Source of the DNA: CAZWDL01 sp964632995
GTDB lineage: Bacteria > Bacteroidota > Bacteroidia > Chitinophagales > Saprospiraceae
DNA: 31,529 nt
Reading direction: 5' to 3'
NCBI GenBank assembly: GCA_964632995.1
Contig: CAZWDL010000087.1
Coordinates: 1-31,529, forward strand
Part shown: piece after piece, positions 7,170 to 15,292 of the stretch
Position numbering within the stretch: position 1 is the stretch's first letter
How the letters are laid out: each line of letters opens with the position of its first letter
The notes under the pieces: generated by a model
What the model saw: the letters and a program-made list of their open reading frames with translations, nothing else
What the model was told of the DNA's origin: nothing
The model's database searches: none
Translations under genes and position numbers: made by a program

Positions 7170-8285
7170 TTATAGATCTTCTCTCACGCTCATGAGGTCG
7201 TATGCTTCGGCCAGTTCATCTCTTGCTGTGCTGATGGCTTCCAGGCTGGTCTGGTAAAGATTCATCTGCCTGAAGTCGGCGGAGCCGGCAAGGTTAGCGA
7301 GCAGTTCCTGGATCTCCTGATTGCTCAGGCGCTTGTCCGGGTTGAACTGCAGGCCGTAGATAAAGGCGACGGCTTCCGACAGGGCGTGGGCCCGGATGGC
7401 GAAGTCGTCGTAATTGTCAATAGAGCTATTGAGATAGTGCAGGGCGGTGCCGACCACTACATCTTCCCAGGCGGCGCGTACCTCCGGAATGGCTTCATCG
7501 CGGGTATCCAGGTCTTCGTTGCTGATGGCGGCGCGGCCCTTAATGAAGGCGTCCATGATGCGCTCATTGGTGCCCATCAGGGCATCGCGGTCGTTGCAGT
7601 AGTCGCCCCAGAAAACCACGCCGTCCGTGCTGAAGGGGAAGTCGCGGGGTACACCCAGGTAGCCGAAGGATTCGTCCCAGTGGTGCTCCATAGCGGTGCC
7701 TTCGCCGGGTTCTACGGTGGTGTTGTCGACATTCATTTTGTCAGGGCCGAGGTAGACGGCAGTCGCCTGGTAGTAGAAGCAGGCGCCCATCAGTCCTTTT
7801 TCCACGATCTGGGCGTATTCGATGCCGTTGGCGGCCAACAGGTACTGTTTCTCGCCGTTGTTGCTGACGGCAATGCCGGCCTGACCTTCCGAGGCGGTGC
7901 TGGTTGCAGTGCTGGCATTTACCAATTCGTCAATCAACGTAACGAAGTATTCCTGTTCGTTCTCAAAGGTCTTGTTGCGCAGCTGTTTCGATTCGTCGTA
8001 TTGCTTTACCCAGCCGGCTTTGGCGGCGTCGTTGCTGTACATGGCGATCAGGCGGTCGGCATCGAGGACGACATTACCGGCATTGGCAGAACGCATGTAG
8101 GCTTTCATCTCCAGCAGTTGGCTGAGGCGTTGCAATTGGCCGTCGTAACTGACGTTCTCAAAATCGTAGGTTTCGGGAACTTCGTATTCCAAACCGGAAG
8201 AAGGGTTGTTGTCTTCTTTTTCGCAGCTGAACACCAATAATAGCAGGCAAAAGCCGCTTATCAGGGATAAAAATCGTGAGGTCAT
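7170..8285 (-). CDS. DUF4856-domain lipoprotein
   Basis: The start at 8285 gives MTSRFLSLISGFCLLLLVFS with lipidated Cys21 followed by EKEDN, a lipoprotein with an acidic surface-export-like signal; total 371 residues. The body resembles the DUF4856 family of Bacteroidota, which is usually encoded beside imelysin genes. Visible features are YDGQLQRLSQLLEMKAYM (near residue 47), the AYM/LDADRL region, HHWDESFGYLGVPRDFP in the middle, and FWGDYCNDRD. Its fold is probably helical and imelysin-related. The biochemical role is unknown. It is the first gene of the operon, just behind a promoter-like sequence and an inverted repeat that may bind a metal-responsive repressor. Confidence 0.85.
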   Translation of the reverse strand: MTSRFLSLISGFCLLLLVFSCEKEDNNPSSGLEYEVPETYDFENVSYDGQLQRLSQLLEMKAYMRSANAGNVVLDADRLIAMYSNDAAKAGWVKQYDESKQLRNKTFENEQEYFVTLIDELVNASTATSTASEGQAGIAVSNNGEKQYLLAANGIEYAQIVEKGLMGACFYYQATAVYLGPDKMNVDNTTVEPGEGTAMEHHWDESFGYLGVPRDFPFSTDGVVFWGDYCNDRDALMGTNERIMDAFIKGRAAISNEDLDTRDEAIPEVRAAWEDVVVGTALHYLNSSIDNYDDFAIRAHALSEAVAFIYGLQFNPDKRLSNQEIQELLANLAGSADFRQMNLYQTSLEAISTARDELAEAYDLMSVREDL

Positions 8286-8302
8286 GTCTTTCGAGAGTTT
8301 AA

Positions 8303-8317
8303 TTAGATTTAGTCTAA
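8303..8317 (-). promoter_or_regulatory. Candidate DtxR/MntR-type operator of the TonB-imelysin operon
   Basis: TTAGA-TTTAG-TCTAA is a 5-5-5 inverted repeat. Read on the minus strand with flanks it is TTTAGACTAAATCTAAT, similar in style to the TTTAG-centred boxes of DtxR/MntR/SirR regulators. It lies just upstream of the start codon at 8285 and just downstream of a promoter-like sequence, where a repressor would block transcription. The regulator itself is not in the window; the assignment is inference. Confidence 0.5.
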
Positions 8318-8329
8318 ATAATACAGTTG

Positions 8330-8361
8330 CGAAAATAGAGCGCCCCTGCGAAATAGCCAAT
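8330..8361 (-). promoter_or_regulatory. Putative Bacteroidota-type promoter of the TonB-imelysin operon
   Basis: On the minus strand ATTG (8358-8361) is followed, after 20 bases, by TATTTTCG (8330-8337). This is one base from the TAnnTTTG -7 box used by the Bacteroidota primary sigma factor. The predicted transcription start would lie just before the inverted repeat at 8303-8317. Confidence 0.4.
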
Positions 8362-8761
8362 ACCTTAAAGTCACCAAAATGTCAATACCTAATACGAGGG
8401 GGAGCGTACCTAGTTTTAGGTATACAGGCAAGTTGCTCCTTCGGTGTGCTTTGGCGGCGAAAAAGATACCCACCCCAAAAACGGGAAGTTACTATCAGCA
8501 GTTTCCTTATTGGACAAGATTTCTTTTATCGGATACTTTTTGCTGAATTCAAAAGAATCAAATAGGGGTATCAGTCATCAAATCGCATCTTGGAAAGGAA
8601 CTTTATCACTGGAGGTCTGTTGAATAGCAGTTAAAAAATACTCAGTCATATACTTTTACGTACTCGTTCGATTGGTCAAGTCACAGCCCCTTTTCATCCA
8701 ATTTATTTGAGAAAGAGGAGCAAAAACAATTACTTAGGCATCTGAAAAGTTCCGGCTATCT
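8362..8761. other. Divergent intergenic region
   Basis: This is the gene-free region between the minus-strand uptake operon and the plus-strand ABC exporter operon. It contains the inverted repeat TACCTA-GTTT-TAGGTA at 8407-8422. I see no convincing small gene or promoter for the exporter. A GA-rich patch (GAAAGAGGAG near 8710) is too far from the ATPase start to be its ribosome binding site. Confidence 0.4.
8407..8422. promoter_or_regulatory. Inverted repeat TACCTA-N4-TAGGTA
   Basis: Perfect 6-bp arms (8407-8412 and 8417-8422) are separated by GTTT in the middle of a divergent promoter region. The symmetry suggests a dimeric regulator site, for example for the exporter operon downstream. 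No further support is visible. Confidence 0.35.
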
Positions 8762-9460
8762 ATGATTCGATTACAAGAGATCAGAAAAGCTTACCAGACT
8801 GGTTTTACCCGGCTGGAAGTACTTAAGGGGATTGACCTGCATATCGGGGAGGGCGAATTCGTTTCCATCATGGGTTCATCGGGCTCCGGAAAATCCACGC
8901 TGCTCAATATCCTTGGTATACTGGATGAGTACGATCAGGGGTCCTATCACCTCAACGGGCAGCACATTTATAAGCTGAGCCAAAAGCAGGCGGCGATCCT
9001 TCGCAACCAGTTCATCGGCTTTGTTTTCCAGTCGTTCAACCTGTTGCCATTCAAAACTGCCGCGGAAAACGTGGCGCTTCCCTTGTATTATCAGAAAATC
9101 GATCGCCGCCGCCGGCATGAGATCGCTCTCGAATATCTCGACCGGGTGGGGCTACTGGACCGGGCAGATCATCTGCCCAATCAATTATCTGGCGGGCAGC
9201 AGCAACGCGTGGCCATCGCCAGGGCCCTGATCACCAAACCCAAGGTCATCCTCGCGGATGAACCGACCGGTGCGCTGGATTCCAAGACTTCCTACGAGGT
9301 CATGAAACTGTTCCGGGAAGTAAATGAAGAAGGCATGACCGTCGTGTTGGTGACACACGAAAACGATATCGCTCACATGACCAAACGCATCATCCGGCTG
9401 AGAGACGGCCTCATCGAAGCCAATGAGGTGGTGGAACCGGTCTATGAACCACCCAGTTAA
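8762..9460 (+). CDS. ABC transporter ATP-binding protein, MacB/LolD type
   Basis: The 232-residue ATPase has all core motifs: Walker A GSSGSGKST (38-46), Q-loop Gln90, signature LSGGQ (142-146), Walker B VILADE (162-167), the D-loop ALD, and the H-loop histidine at 199. The spacing and the sequence around Walker A (ILGILDEYDQG) and the signature are those of the MacB/LolD/FtsE-type subfamily, which drives type VII mechanotransmission exporters. It is the first gene of an exporter operon with two permeases and a membrane-fusion adaptor. An unusually long 399-bp gap to the first permease is filled by an inverted-repeat element. Confidence 0.93.
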   Translation: MIRLQEIRKAYQTGFTRLEVLKGIDLHIGEGEFVSIMGSSGSGKSTLLNILGILDEYDQGSYHLNGQHIYKLSQKQAAILRNQFIGFVFQSFNLLPFKTAAENVALPLYYQKIDRRRRHEIALEYLDRVGLLDRADHLPNQLSGGQQQRVAIARALITKPKVILADEPTGALDSKTSYEVMKLFREVNEEGMTVVLVTHENDIAHMTKRIIRLRDGLIEANEVVEPVYEPPS

Positions 9461-9558
9461 TGCGGAAGGATGATCTTGATGGTAGCGGCTACCAAAAGAA
9501 AATTAATTTCCTCGGCTCGATTCGAGATAGCACAATCTGCGGAACCTGTTCAGGGGGC

Positions 9559-9802
9559 TTACGTTTACGAAACCTTCGAGGTGTGCTGATTACCCACAAG
9601 TCCGGTTTTGGCTACTTTTACGGTTCATCTGTTCGTCAGTTTTACTGTTCTGCGGTTCTGAATGTCTACAAAAAGGTGAAGAACTGTTTCAAACAGGCCG
9701 GAACCGCAGAACAGAGGAACAGAAAAACCGTAGAACCGCAGAAGTTCAGTACCGACCAAAGATATGGGTAATCGATACACCTTCGAGGTTTCGTAAACGT
9801 AA
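9559..9802. repeat. Long nested inverted-repeat element within the ABC exporter operon
   Basis: The outer arms at 9559-9595 and 9766-9802 are 37 bases each, and 31 of 37 positions are complementary. An inner perfect 14-bp pair lies at 9645-9658 (CTGTTCTGCGGTTC) and 9701-9714. GAACCGCAGAA is also repeated directly at 9701 and 9734. The whole could fold into one long hairpin of about 245 bases. It looks like a MITE-type or REP-like insertion or a structured RNA. The 103-codon open frame across it (9460-9771) shows no protein-like features. Confidence 0.7.
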
Positions 9803-9859
9803 CCGCACCTATCTGTAACGGCCTATGTACGTTTAACCCCCGATAATAGAGAAAGTACG

Positions 9860-11086
9860 ATGATCGATATAGACAAGTGGCAGGAAATATTCAATTCCAT
9901 CCGCCGGCATAAGATGCGAACGATACTTACCGCGCTGGGGGTGTTCTGGGGCATCTTTATGCTCGTGCTCTTTCTGGGTGTAGGCGAAGGGTTGCAAAAG
10001 GGGGTGGAGTACGAATTCCGGGACGATGCTACGAACAGTATCTGGGTGCGCCGCGGCACCACTTCCATACCCCATAACGGGTTGCCCGAAGGACGCCGGA
10101 TCCGCTTTTACAATGAGGATTTTGAATACCTGCAGGACAACTTCCCCGAGATCGATCACCTGACCGGGCGTTTCTACCTGTCCGGTGATCAGACGGTGAG
10201 CTACAAAGACAAAACGCTTTCCTACTCCGTCCGGGCCGTACACCCCGATCATCAATACCTGGAGAACAATATGGTGACCGCCGGGCGCTATATCAATCAA
10301 CTCGATCTGAAGGAGGTCCGGAAAGCCGCTGTGCTCGGAGAGGTGGTCAAGGAAAACTTATTTGGGAAAGAGGAGGCGGTTGGAAAAGAGGTGACCATTG
10401 GAAGCATTGTCTACACCGTCGTCGGGGTGTATTCCGATACAGGCGGAGAAGATGAGATGCGTTACATCTATATTCCCATGTCGACTGCGCAAAAAGTCTA
10501 CAGCGGTACGGAGGAAATCCATCAGCTGATGTTTACGGGTGGGGACCTGCCCGTGGAAAAGATGATTGCCCTGGAGGAGGAAGTGCGCGCCGCATTCGCC
10601 CGCCGGCATCAGTTTGCCGTGGAGGACCGCCGGGCGCTTTTTATTTCCAATATCGCGGAACAGTTTCAGGAGTTTCAAAGCCTGTTTGCGGCGATCAATA
10701 TTTTCGTTTGGTTCGTCGGTATCGGCAGCATTGTGGCCGGGGTGATCGGAGTAAGCAATATCATGCTGATTATCGTGAAAGACCGCACCCGGGAAATCGG
10801 GATCCGCAAGGCGATGGGCGCCACGCCCCGCAGCATCATTTCCATGATCCTGCAGGAGGCCGTCCTCATCACCGGCGTGGCGGGGTACCTGGGCATGGCC
10901 GCCGGTATCGGCCTCATCAGCCTGATGTCGTCCATGGAAGTGGAATATTTTCGTAATCCCACGGTTAATCTCGGGGTAGCGATCACCGCCACCGTAGTGC
11001 TGATCGTTGCCGGGGCCCTGGCGGGGCTGATGCCTGCGCTGCAGGCGGCGCGGATCAATCCGGTGGAGGCGATGAAGGCGGAATGA
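9860..11086 (+). CDS. ABC transporter permease, MacB/FtsX type (first)
   Basis: The 408-residue protein has the classical MacB layout. A short amphipathic N-terminus (DKWQEIFNSIRRHKMRT) precedes membrane segment 1 (about 22-45, ALGVFWGIFMLVLFLGVG). A periplasmic MacB_PCD-like domain spans about 46-280. Three C-terminal membrane segments end with GLMPALQAARINPVEAMKAE, a family-typical tail. The FtsX signature IMLIIVKDRTREIGIRKAMGA lies between segments 2 and 3. It forms a transporter with the upstream ATPase, probably as a heterodimer with the next permease, which shares the same architecture. Confidence 0.93.
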   Translation: MIDIDKWQEIFNSIRRHKMRTILTALGVFWGIFMLVLFLGVGEGLQKGVEYEFRDDATNSIWVRRGTTSIPHNGLPEGRRIRFYNEDFEYLQDNFPEIDHLTGRFYLSGDQTVSYKDKTLSYSVRAVHPDHQYLENNMVTAGRYINQLDLKEVRKAAVLGEVVKENLFGKEEAVGKEVTIGSIVYTVVGVYSDTGGEDEMRYIYIPMSTAQKVYSGTEEIHQLMFTGGDLPVEKMIALEEEVRAAFARRHQFAVEDRRALFISNIAEQFQEFQSLFAAINIFVWFVGIGSIVAGVIGVSNIMLIIVKDRTREIGIRKAMGATPRSIISMILQEAVLITGVAGYLGMAAGIGLISLMSSMEVEYFRNPTVNLGVAITATVVLIVAGALAGLMPALQAARINPVEAMKAE

Positions 11087-11249
11087 TGTGGAGGCGGAAG
11101 TCGGAAGTCGGAAAGCGGAAAGCGGAAAAAATGATCATTTTTCCTCGTCGCTCTTCAGGCGCCGTAGTTGAACGAAGGCGTTTCGCTCCGAGGTTCGCAG
11201 GAAGTCCTGGCAGTTCTAAACTCAGAATAATTGAATCAGAATACTTTTC
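11087..11249. other. Spacer with GGAAGTCGGAAA-type short repeats
   Basis: The gap between the two permease genes begins with tandem GGAAGTCGGAAGTCGG- and GGAAAGCGGAAAGCGG-like units (about 11093-11130). Similar units (CGGAAGTGCGAAATCGGAAG) follow the second permease at about 12517-12545. They look like a low-complexity intergenic repeat placed after each permease stop codon. No gene is seen. Confidence 0.45.
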
Positions 11250-12509
11250 ATGAAGTTAACCGTCTTCGATAGAGATACCTGGCAGGAGATCATTGCCACG
11301 ATGAAGAAACATAAGCTGCGGACGGCTTTGACCGCGCTGGGGGTCTTCTGGGGCATCTTCATGCTCATCTTCGTGCTGGGGATGGGCAAGGGGCTGGAGA
11401 ACGGTGTATTCAGAGGCTTCGGCGAACGGGCCAAAAATGTAATGTTTGTCTGGAGCTCTCCTACTTCACTGCCTTACAAAGGCTTTCAGCCCGGCCGGGT
11501 GCCGCGGCTGCAGTTGCGGGATATCGAGGCGATCCAGAGTAGTATCCCTGAAGTGGACCGCATCGCTCCCCGCAAAACCCTTGGCAATCAGGTGGTGAGT
11601 TACGGGGAGGCCAAAGACGAGTACGCCCTGAGGGGTGAACTGTGGGATATGATCAATATCGAAGCGCTGAAGATGCATGAGGGCCGTTACCTGAACCCAC
11701 ATGATGTGGAGGAGAGCCGCAAGGTGGCGGTGATCGGAACGCGAGTGCGGGAAGTGCTCTTTGGAGAGCGCTCCTGCATCGGCGAATACATCCGGGTTCG
11801 GGGCGTAGAGTTTCGGGTAGTTGGCGTGTTTGGGCCACGGCAGATTAAACCCTGGACGGAAGACGATATGGAGGCGGTGGTTATCCCCTTGTCTACCATG
11901 AGTCGAACCTTCGGTACCGATAACCGGGTCGATTACTTTGTATGCAGCGCCGCACCCAACGTGTTGGTCAGTGAAATGGAGCCCAAGGTCAGGGGCCTGC
12001 TGAAGGAGCGCCACCACGTTGCGCCGGATGATCCCCGCGGCATCGGCGGTTTCAACCTGGAGGCGGAGTTCCGCAGTGTACAGAATCTTTTCAAAGGAAT
12101 TGAAGCCTTCCTGTGGTTCGTCGGCATCGGCACGCTGCTGGCGGGCATCGTCGGCGTGAGCAACATCATGCTGATCGTCGTCAAGGAACGGACCCGGGAG
12201 ATCGGCATCCGCAAGGCGCTGGGGGCTACCCCGGGCTCCATCATCAGTATGATCCTGACCGAGTCGATCACCCTGACCGCCCTTTCGGGCTACTTCGGCC
12301 TCGTTCTGGGCACCCTGATCATCGGTGGCATCCAGTATTTCATGACCGTCAATAACCTGGAACCCGATAATTTTTATAACCCCCAGGTCAATTTTTCGAT
12401 AGGTCTGGGCGCTATCATTTTATTGATCCTGGCGGGAACGGTGGCCGGGCTGATTCCCGCGCTGCAGGCGGCAAGGGTGAATCCGGTAAACGCGCTGAAA
12501 GATGAATGA
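11250..12509 (+). CDS. ABC transporter permease, MacB/FtsX type (second)
   Basis: The 419-residue protein has the same plan as its neighbour. Segment 1 lies at about 24-47 (ALGVFWGIFMLIFVLGMG), a large periplasmic domain follows, and three C-terminal membrane segments surround the IMLIVVKERTREIGIRKALGA motif. The end is GLIPALQAARVNPVNALKDE. Close similarity to the first permease at both ends, with divergent periplasmic domains, indicates an old gene duplication and a probable heterodimeric exporter. The exported substrate cannot be told from sequence. Confidence 0.93.
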   Translation: MKLTVFDRDTWQEIIATMKKHKLRTALTALGVFWGIFMLIFVLGMGKGLENGVFRGFGERAKNVMFVWSSPTSLPYKGFQPGRVPRLQLRDIEAIQSSIPEVDRIAPRKTLGNQVVSYGEAKDEYALRGELWDMINIEALKMHEGRYLNPHDVEESRKVAVIGTRVREVLFGERSCIGEYIRVRGVEFRVVGVFGPRQIKPWTEDDMEAVVIPLSTMSRTFGTDNRVDYFVCSAAPNVLVSEMEPKVRGLLKERHHVAPDDPRGIGGFNLEAEFRSVQNLFKGIEAFLWFVGIGTLLAGIVGVSNIMLIVVKERTREIGIRKALGATPGSIISMILTESITLTALSGYFGLVLGTLIIGGIQYFMTVNNLEPDNFYNPQVNFSIGLGAIILLILAGTVAGLIPALQAARVNPVNALKDE

Positions 12510-12630
12510 TGCGAAATCGGAAGTGCGAAATCGGAAGTCGGAAAACGCCTGCCTCCCTCCAGCGCTTCGACGCCTAAAAGGAGACAAGGGGCCGGGAGAA
12601 GTAAGAAACTTATAGAAAAAATAAACTACC

Positions 12631-13869
12631 ATGAGCAAAGGAGCTGTAATCGGATTGACTTCATTTTTGGTGTTGTCGGCCATCGGACTGGGCATCTATT
12701 TTTATAATCAAAAGAGCCGTGCGCCGGAGCAGTTTGAGACGGAGAAGCCGGTAGTTACGACAATCGTCAAGAAGACGGTGGCGACCGGATCAGTAAAACC
12801 CCGCCACGAGGTGCTGATCAAGCCGCAGGTATCAGGTGTAGTCGAAGAACTCTACGCCGAGCCGGGTGATCAGGTAACGAAAGGGCAGCGGCTGGCCCGC
12901 ATCAAACTCATTCCGAGTGAGGTCAATATCAATACCGCACAGAACAACGTGGAGCTGGCCCGGCTGCGCCTGCAGGAAGCCAAACGCGAGCTGGAGCGGC
13001 AGCGTGAAGTGTTCAGCAAAAATCTGGATGTGGAAAGCGCGCGGGTCAACTACGAGAACGCCAAACTCGAAGAAGAGCGGCAGCGCCAGCTGTACGAAGA
13101 CGGCGTCATTTCCCAGCAGGCCTACAACCGTTTCAAGGTGGACAGGGAAATCGCGAAAGCCGAGTACGACAACGCCAAGATCGTCTCCCAGAACAGCCTC
13201 AAACGCTTCGAGACGGAGGTGGACATCCGCGAGCAGGAACTGCAGGCTGCGATTAACAACCTGCAGCTTTTGCGCGAAGGCGCCGCCAGCAACAGCCGGC
13301 AGGTGGCCAACGTCGTGACCTCAACGGTCGACGGGATGGTGCTGGATGTACCCGTTGAGGAAGGGACCTCGGTCATTGAGCGCAATAACTTCAACGAAGG
13401 CACCAGCATCGCTATCGTTGCGGATATGAACAACCTCATCTTCGAGGGTAAGGTCGACGAGGCCGACGTGGGCAAGCTCCGCGAAGGCATGCCCCTGGAA
13501 CTTACCGTCGGCGCCATCGAAGACCTGCGCTTTGACGCGCTGTTGGAATACATTTCCCCGAAAGGGGAGGAAGAGGAAGGCGCCGTCAAGTTCGAGGTGC
13601 GGGCGGCAATCAAACCCACCGAAGAAGTCTTCCTGCGCGCGGGCTACAGCGCCAACGCCGACATCATGCTCGACCGCCGGGAAGAGGTGGTGGCGATCAA
13701 GGAACGGGACGTCATTTTTGAGGAGGATACGACCTTCGTCGAAGTGCAAACGGGCGAGCGGCAGTTCGAACGCCGGCCCGTCAAGCTGGGCCTGTCGGAT
13801 GGAATACAGGTGGAAGTGATTGAAGGGGTAGACACAACGACGCAGGTTAAGGTGCTGAAGTCTTCTTAA
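12631..13869 (+). CDS. MacA/HlyD-type periplasmic adaptor subunit
   Basis: The 412-residue adaptor starts with one membrane anchor (about residues 6-24). A biotinyl-lipoyl-like half with PQVSGVVEELYAEPGDQV (66-83) follows. A long alpha-helical hairpin/coiled coil spans about 97-215 and is rich in E, R, Q and L. The second lipoyl half (TVDGMVLDVPVEEGTSV) and beta-barrel/MP domains reach the C-terminus. It bridges the MacB-type permeases to an outer-membrane channel. No TolC-like channel gene is in the window, so that partner is presumably encoded elsewhere. It completes the operon begun at 8762. Confidence 0.92.
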   Translation: MSKGAVIGLTSFLVLSAIGLGIYFYNQKSRAPEQFETEKPVVTTIVKKTVATGSVKPRHEVLIKPQVSGVVEELYAEPGDQVTKGQRLARIKLIPSEVNINTAQNNVELARLRLQEAKRELERQREVFSKNLDVESARVNYENAKLEEERQRQLYEDGVISQQAYNRFKVDREIAKAEYDNAKIVSQNSLKRFETEVDIREQELQAAINNLQLLREGAASNSRQVANVVTSTVDGMVLDVPVEEGTSVIERNNFNEGTSIAIVADMNNLIFEGKVDEADVGKLREGMPLELTVGAIEDLRFDALLEYISPKGEEEEGAVKFEVRAAIKPTEEVFLRAGYSANADIMLDRREEVVAIKERDVIFEEDTTFVEVQTGERQFERRPVKLGLSDGIQVEVIEGVDTTTQVKVLKSS

Positions 13870-13895
13870 AAGCTTAATCGGATCAATCGATTTTT

Positions 13896-14294
13896 ATGGA
13901 TAAAAAAAGTCTTTCAAGAACCGCGAAGATATTCTGTGTTGCAGGCAGTGTCCTGCTGTTGTTCATGGCGGCATTTCACGGCAGCGGTATTTCCTATGTC
14001 AGCGATATCATGTCGAAGTCGAACGCCGAGCCGTTTCTCAAAGAAATCATGCCGGCCTTGTTCGCGCATCCATCTATTCACCTCATCGGATTGGCGGCGT
14101 TCGGCATATTGGCGGTCTTTATGACGCAGGATGCCCCGAAGGTGCTGGTTTTGCTGGCGATCGCAGTGGCGGCGGATGCTGCACTGGCTTTTTATCTGGG
14201 GGGAGTGATACCTGGAGTTCTGCTTATGGCCGCCGCTTTGTGTTTTGGGCTTGCCGGTGGCGGGCTATCGAGATCGAGTTTTTTGCATAGGTGA
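13896..14294 (+). CDS. Small four-helix membrane protein of unknown function
   Basis: The 132-residue protein is very hydrophobic with about four predicted membrane segments: residues 12-30, 60-77, 82-100 and 104-122. There is a short soluble stretch (VSDIMSKSNAEPFLKEIMP) between the first two. I do not recognise the family. The gene begins 26 bp after the adaptor stop codon and has the same base composition, so it may be co-transcribed with the exporter. The AT-rich island begins directly after it. Confidence 0.65.
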   Translation: MDKKSLSRTAKIFCVAGSVLLLFMAAFHGSGISYVSDIMSKSNAEPFLKEIMPALFAHPSIHLIGLAAFGILAVFMTQDAPKVLVLLAIAVAADAALAFYLGGVIPGVLLMAAALCFGLAGGGLSRSSFLHR

Positions 14295-14404
14295 ACGAAA
14301 TTCAAATCCAAGTTACTAATAGACGCAGGCAGAGAGGTATTGCCTTTGTGGAACAAAATGTTTTCAAGTCCGATTTTTTTACCTTATTGTTGTATATTTA
14401 CATT

Positions 14405-15289
14405 ATGTACTATAGAAGAAAAATATTGCTGTCTTTGTTGGAAGTGTTTGAGGGCGAGTTAGAGAAAATTCGCCTACAAAAGCTATTGATGTTATTGACA
14501 AAGTTTCAAAAAAATCCTTCGTTCGACTTTGTCCCTTATAAATTCGGGTGCTTTTCATTTCAGGCTAATGCTGATTTGAGTACAATGACCAAGTATAAAC
14601 AGGTAGAAAGTATTGGTAATTCTTGGTTGAAGCGGGATTCGATGAGTTACCTGAAAAATCTAAAAAAATCAGATTTAGAAGCCTTATCAAGTTTGAAAAG
14701 AGCATTTGGTAGGAAAACATCGGGAGAGTTAATTGAAATCACCTATAAAAGATATCCTTACTATGCTATAAATAGTATAATTACAGATAAGATCCTTGGC
14801 CCTGAAGATAAAGCGAAGGTGTTAAAATACAAGAATGAAGTGACCGAGAAAGCTCTCTTTACAATTGGTTATGAGGGGATATCACTAGAAACGTATTTAA
14901 ACAAACTTTTAAGGAATGGAGTTAGGGCGCTTGTTGATGTCAGGAGAAATGCGAGTAGTATGAAATATGGATTCAATAAAAGCCAACTTGATAACGCGTG
15001 CAAAGGAGTTAATATCGAATATTATCATATCCCCGAATTAGGGATCGATTCGAATAAGAGAAAAGATTTGAATACTCAAGAGGACTATAATCATCTTTTT
15101 GAATATTATAAAAATTATAACTTAAAAAAAACCTCCTCTAACCAGGAAGAAGTTCTTCATCTTTTATTTAAGCATGATAGAATAGCTTTAACTTGTTTTG
15201 AGGCAAATATTTGCCAGTGCCACAGGAAACCATTGGCAGAAGCAATTTCCAAGCTCCCCGGGTTTAAATATCAGGTTAAACATATTTAA
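14405..15289 (+). CDS. DUF488-family protein with N-terminal helical domain
   Basis: The ATG at 14405 gives 294 residues. A longer reading from GTG at 14291 adds 38 residues that look non-coding and overlap the previous stop. The C-terminal half (about 151-285) is a DUF488 domain: ALFTIGYEGISLETYLNKL, LVDVRRNASSMKYGF, and the cysteine motif CFEANICQCHRKPLAEAI (264-281). DUF488 biochemistry is unsettled. The N-terminal half (1-145) contains KIRLQKLLMLLTKF and FDFVPYKFGCFSFQ, resembling the SocA/Panacea-like helical domain of antitoxin-type proteins. Low GC compared with both sides suggests recent acquisition. The frameshifted partner gene starts three bases after its stop codon, and the two form a recurrent gene pair in bacteria as far as I recall. 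Confidence 0.75.
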   Translation: MYYRRKILLSLLEVFEGELEKIRLQKLLMLLTKFQKNPSFDFVPYKFGCFSFQANADLSTMTKYKQVESIGNSWLKRDSMSYLKNLKKSDLEALSSLKRAFGRKTSGELIEITYKRYPYYAINSIITDKILGPEDKAKVLKYKNEVTEKALFTIGYEGISLETYLNKLLRNGVRALVDVRRNASSMKYGFNKSQLDNACKGVNIEYYHIPELGIDSNKRKDLNTQEDYNHLFEYYKNYNLKKTSSNQEEVLHLLFKHDRIALTCFEANICQCHRKPLAEAISKLPGFKYQVKHI

Positions 15290-15292
15290 GTA

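Noticed and set aside
7386..8240. A 284-codon plus-strand open frame opposite the DUF4856 gene.
   Set aside because: It is antisense to a recognised lipoprotein gene and has no signal, domain or start context of its own.
9460..9771. A 103-codon open frame after the ABC ATPase gene.
   Set aside because: It lies on the long inverted-repeat element and its translation has no coherent features, so it is treated as non-coding.
14291..14404. A longer N-terminus of the DUF488 protein starting at GTG 14291.
   Set aside because: The extra 38 residues look like translated AT-rich leader DNA and overlap the upstream stop. A -7-like TATATTTA at 14393-14400 lies just before the ATG at 14405.
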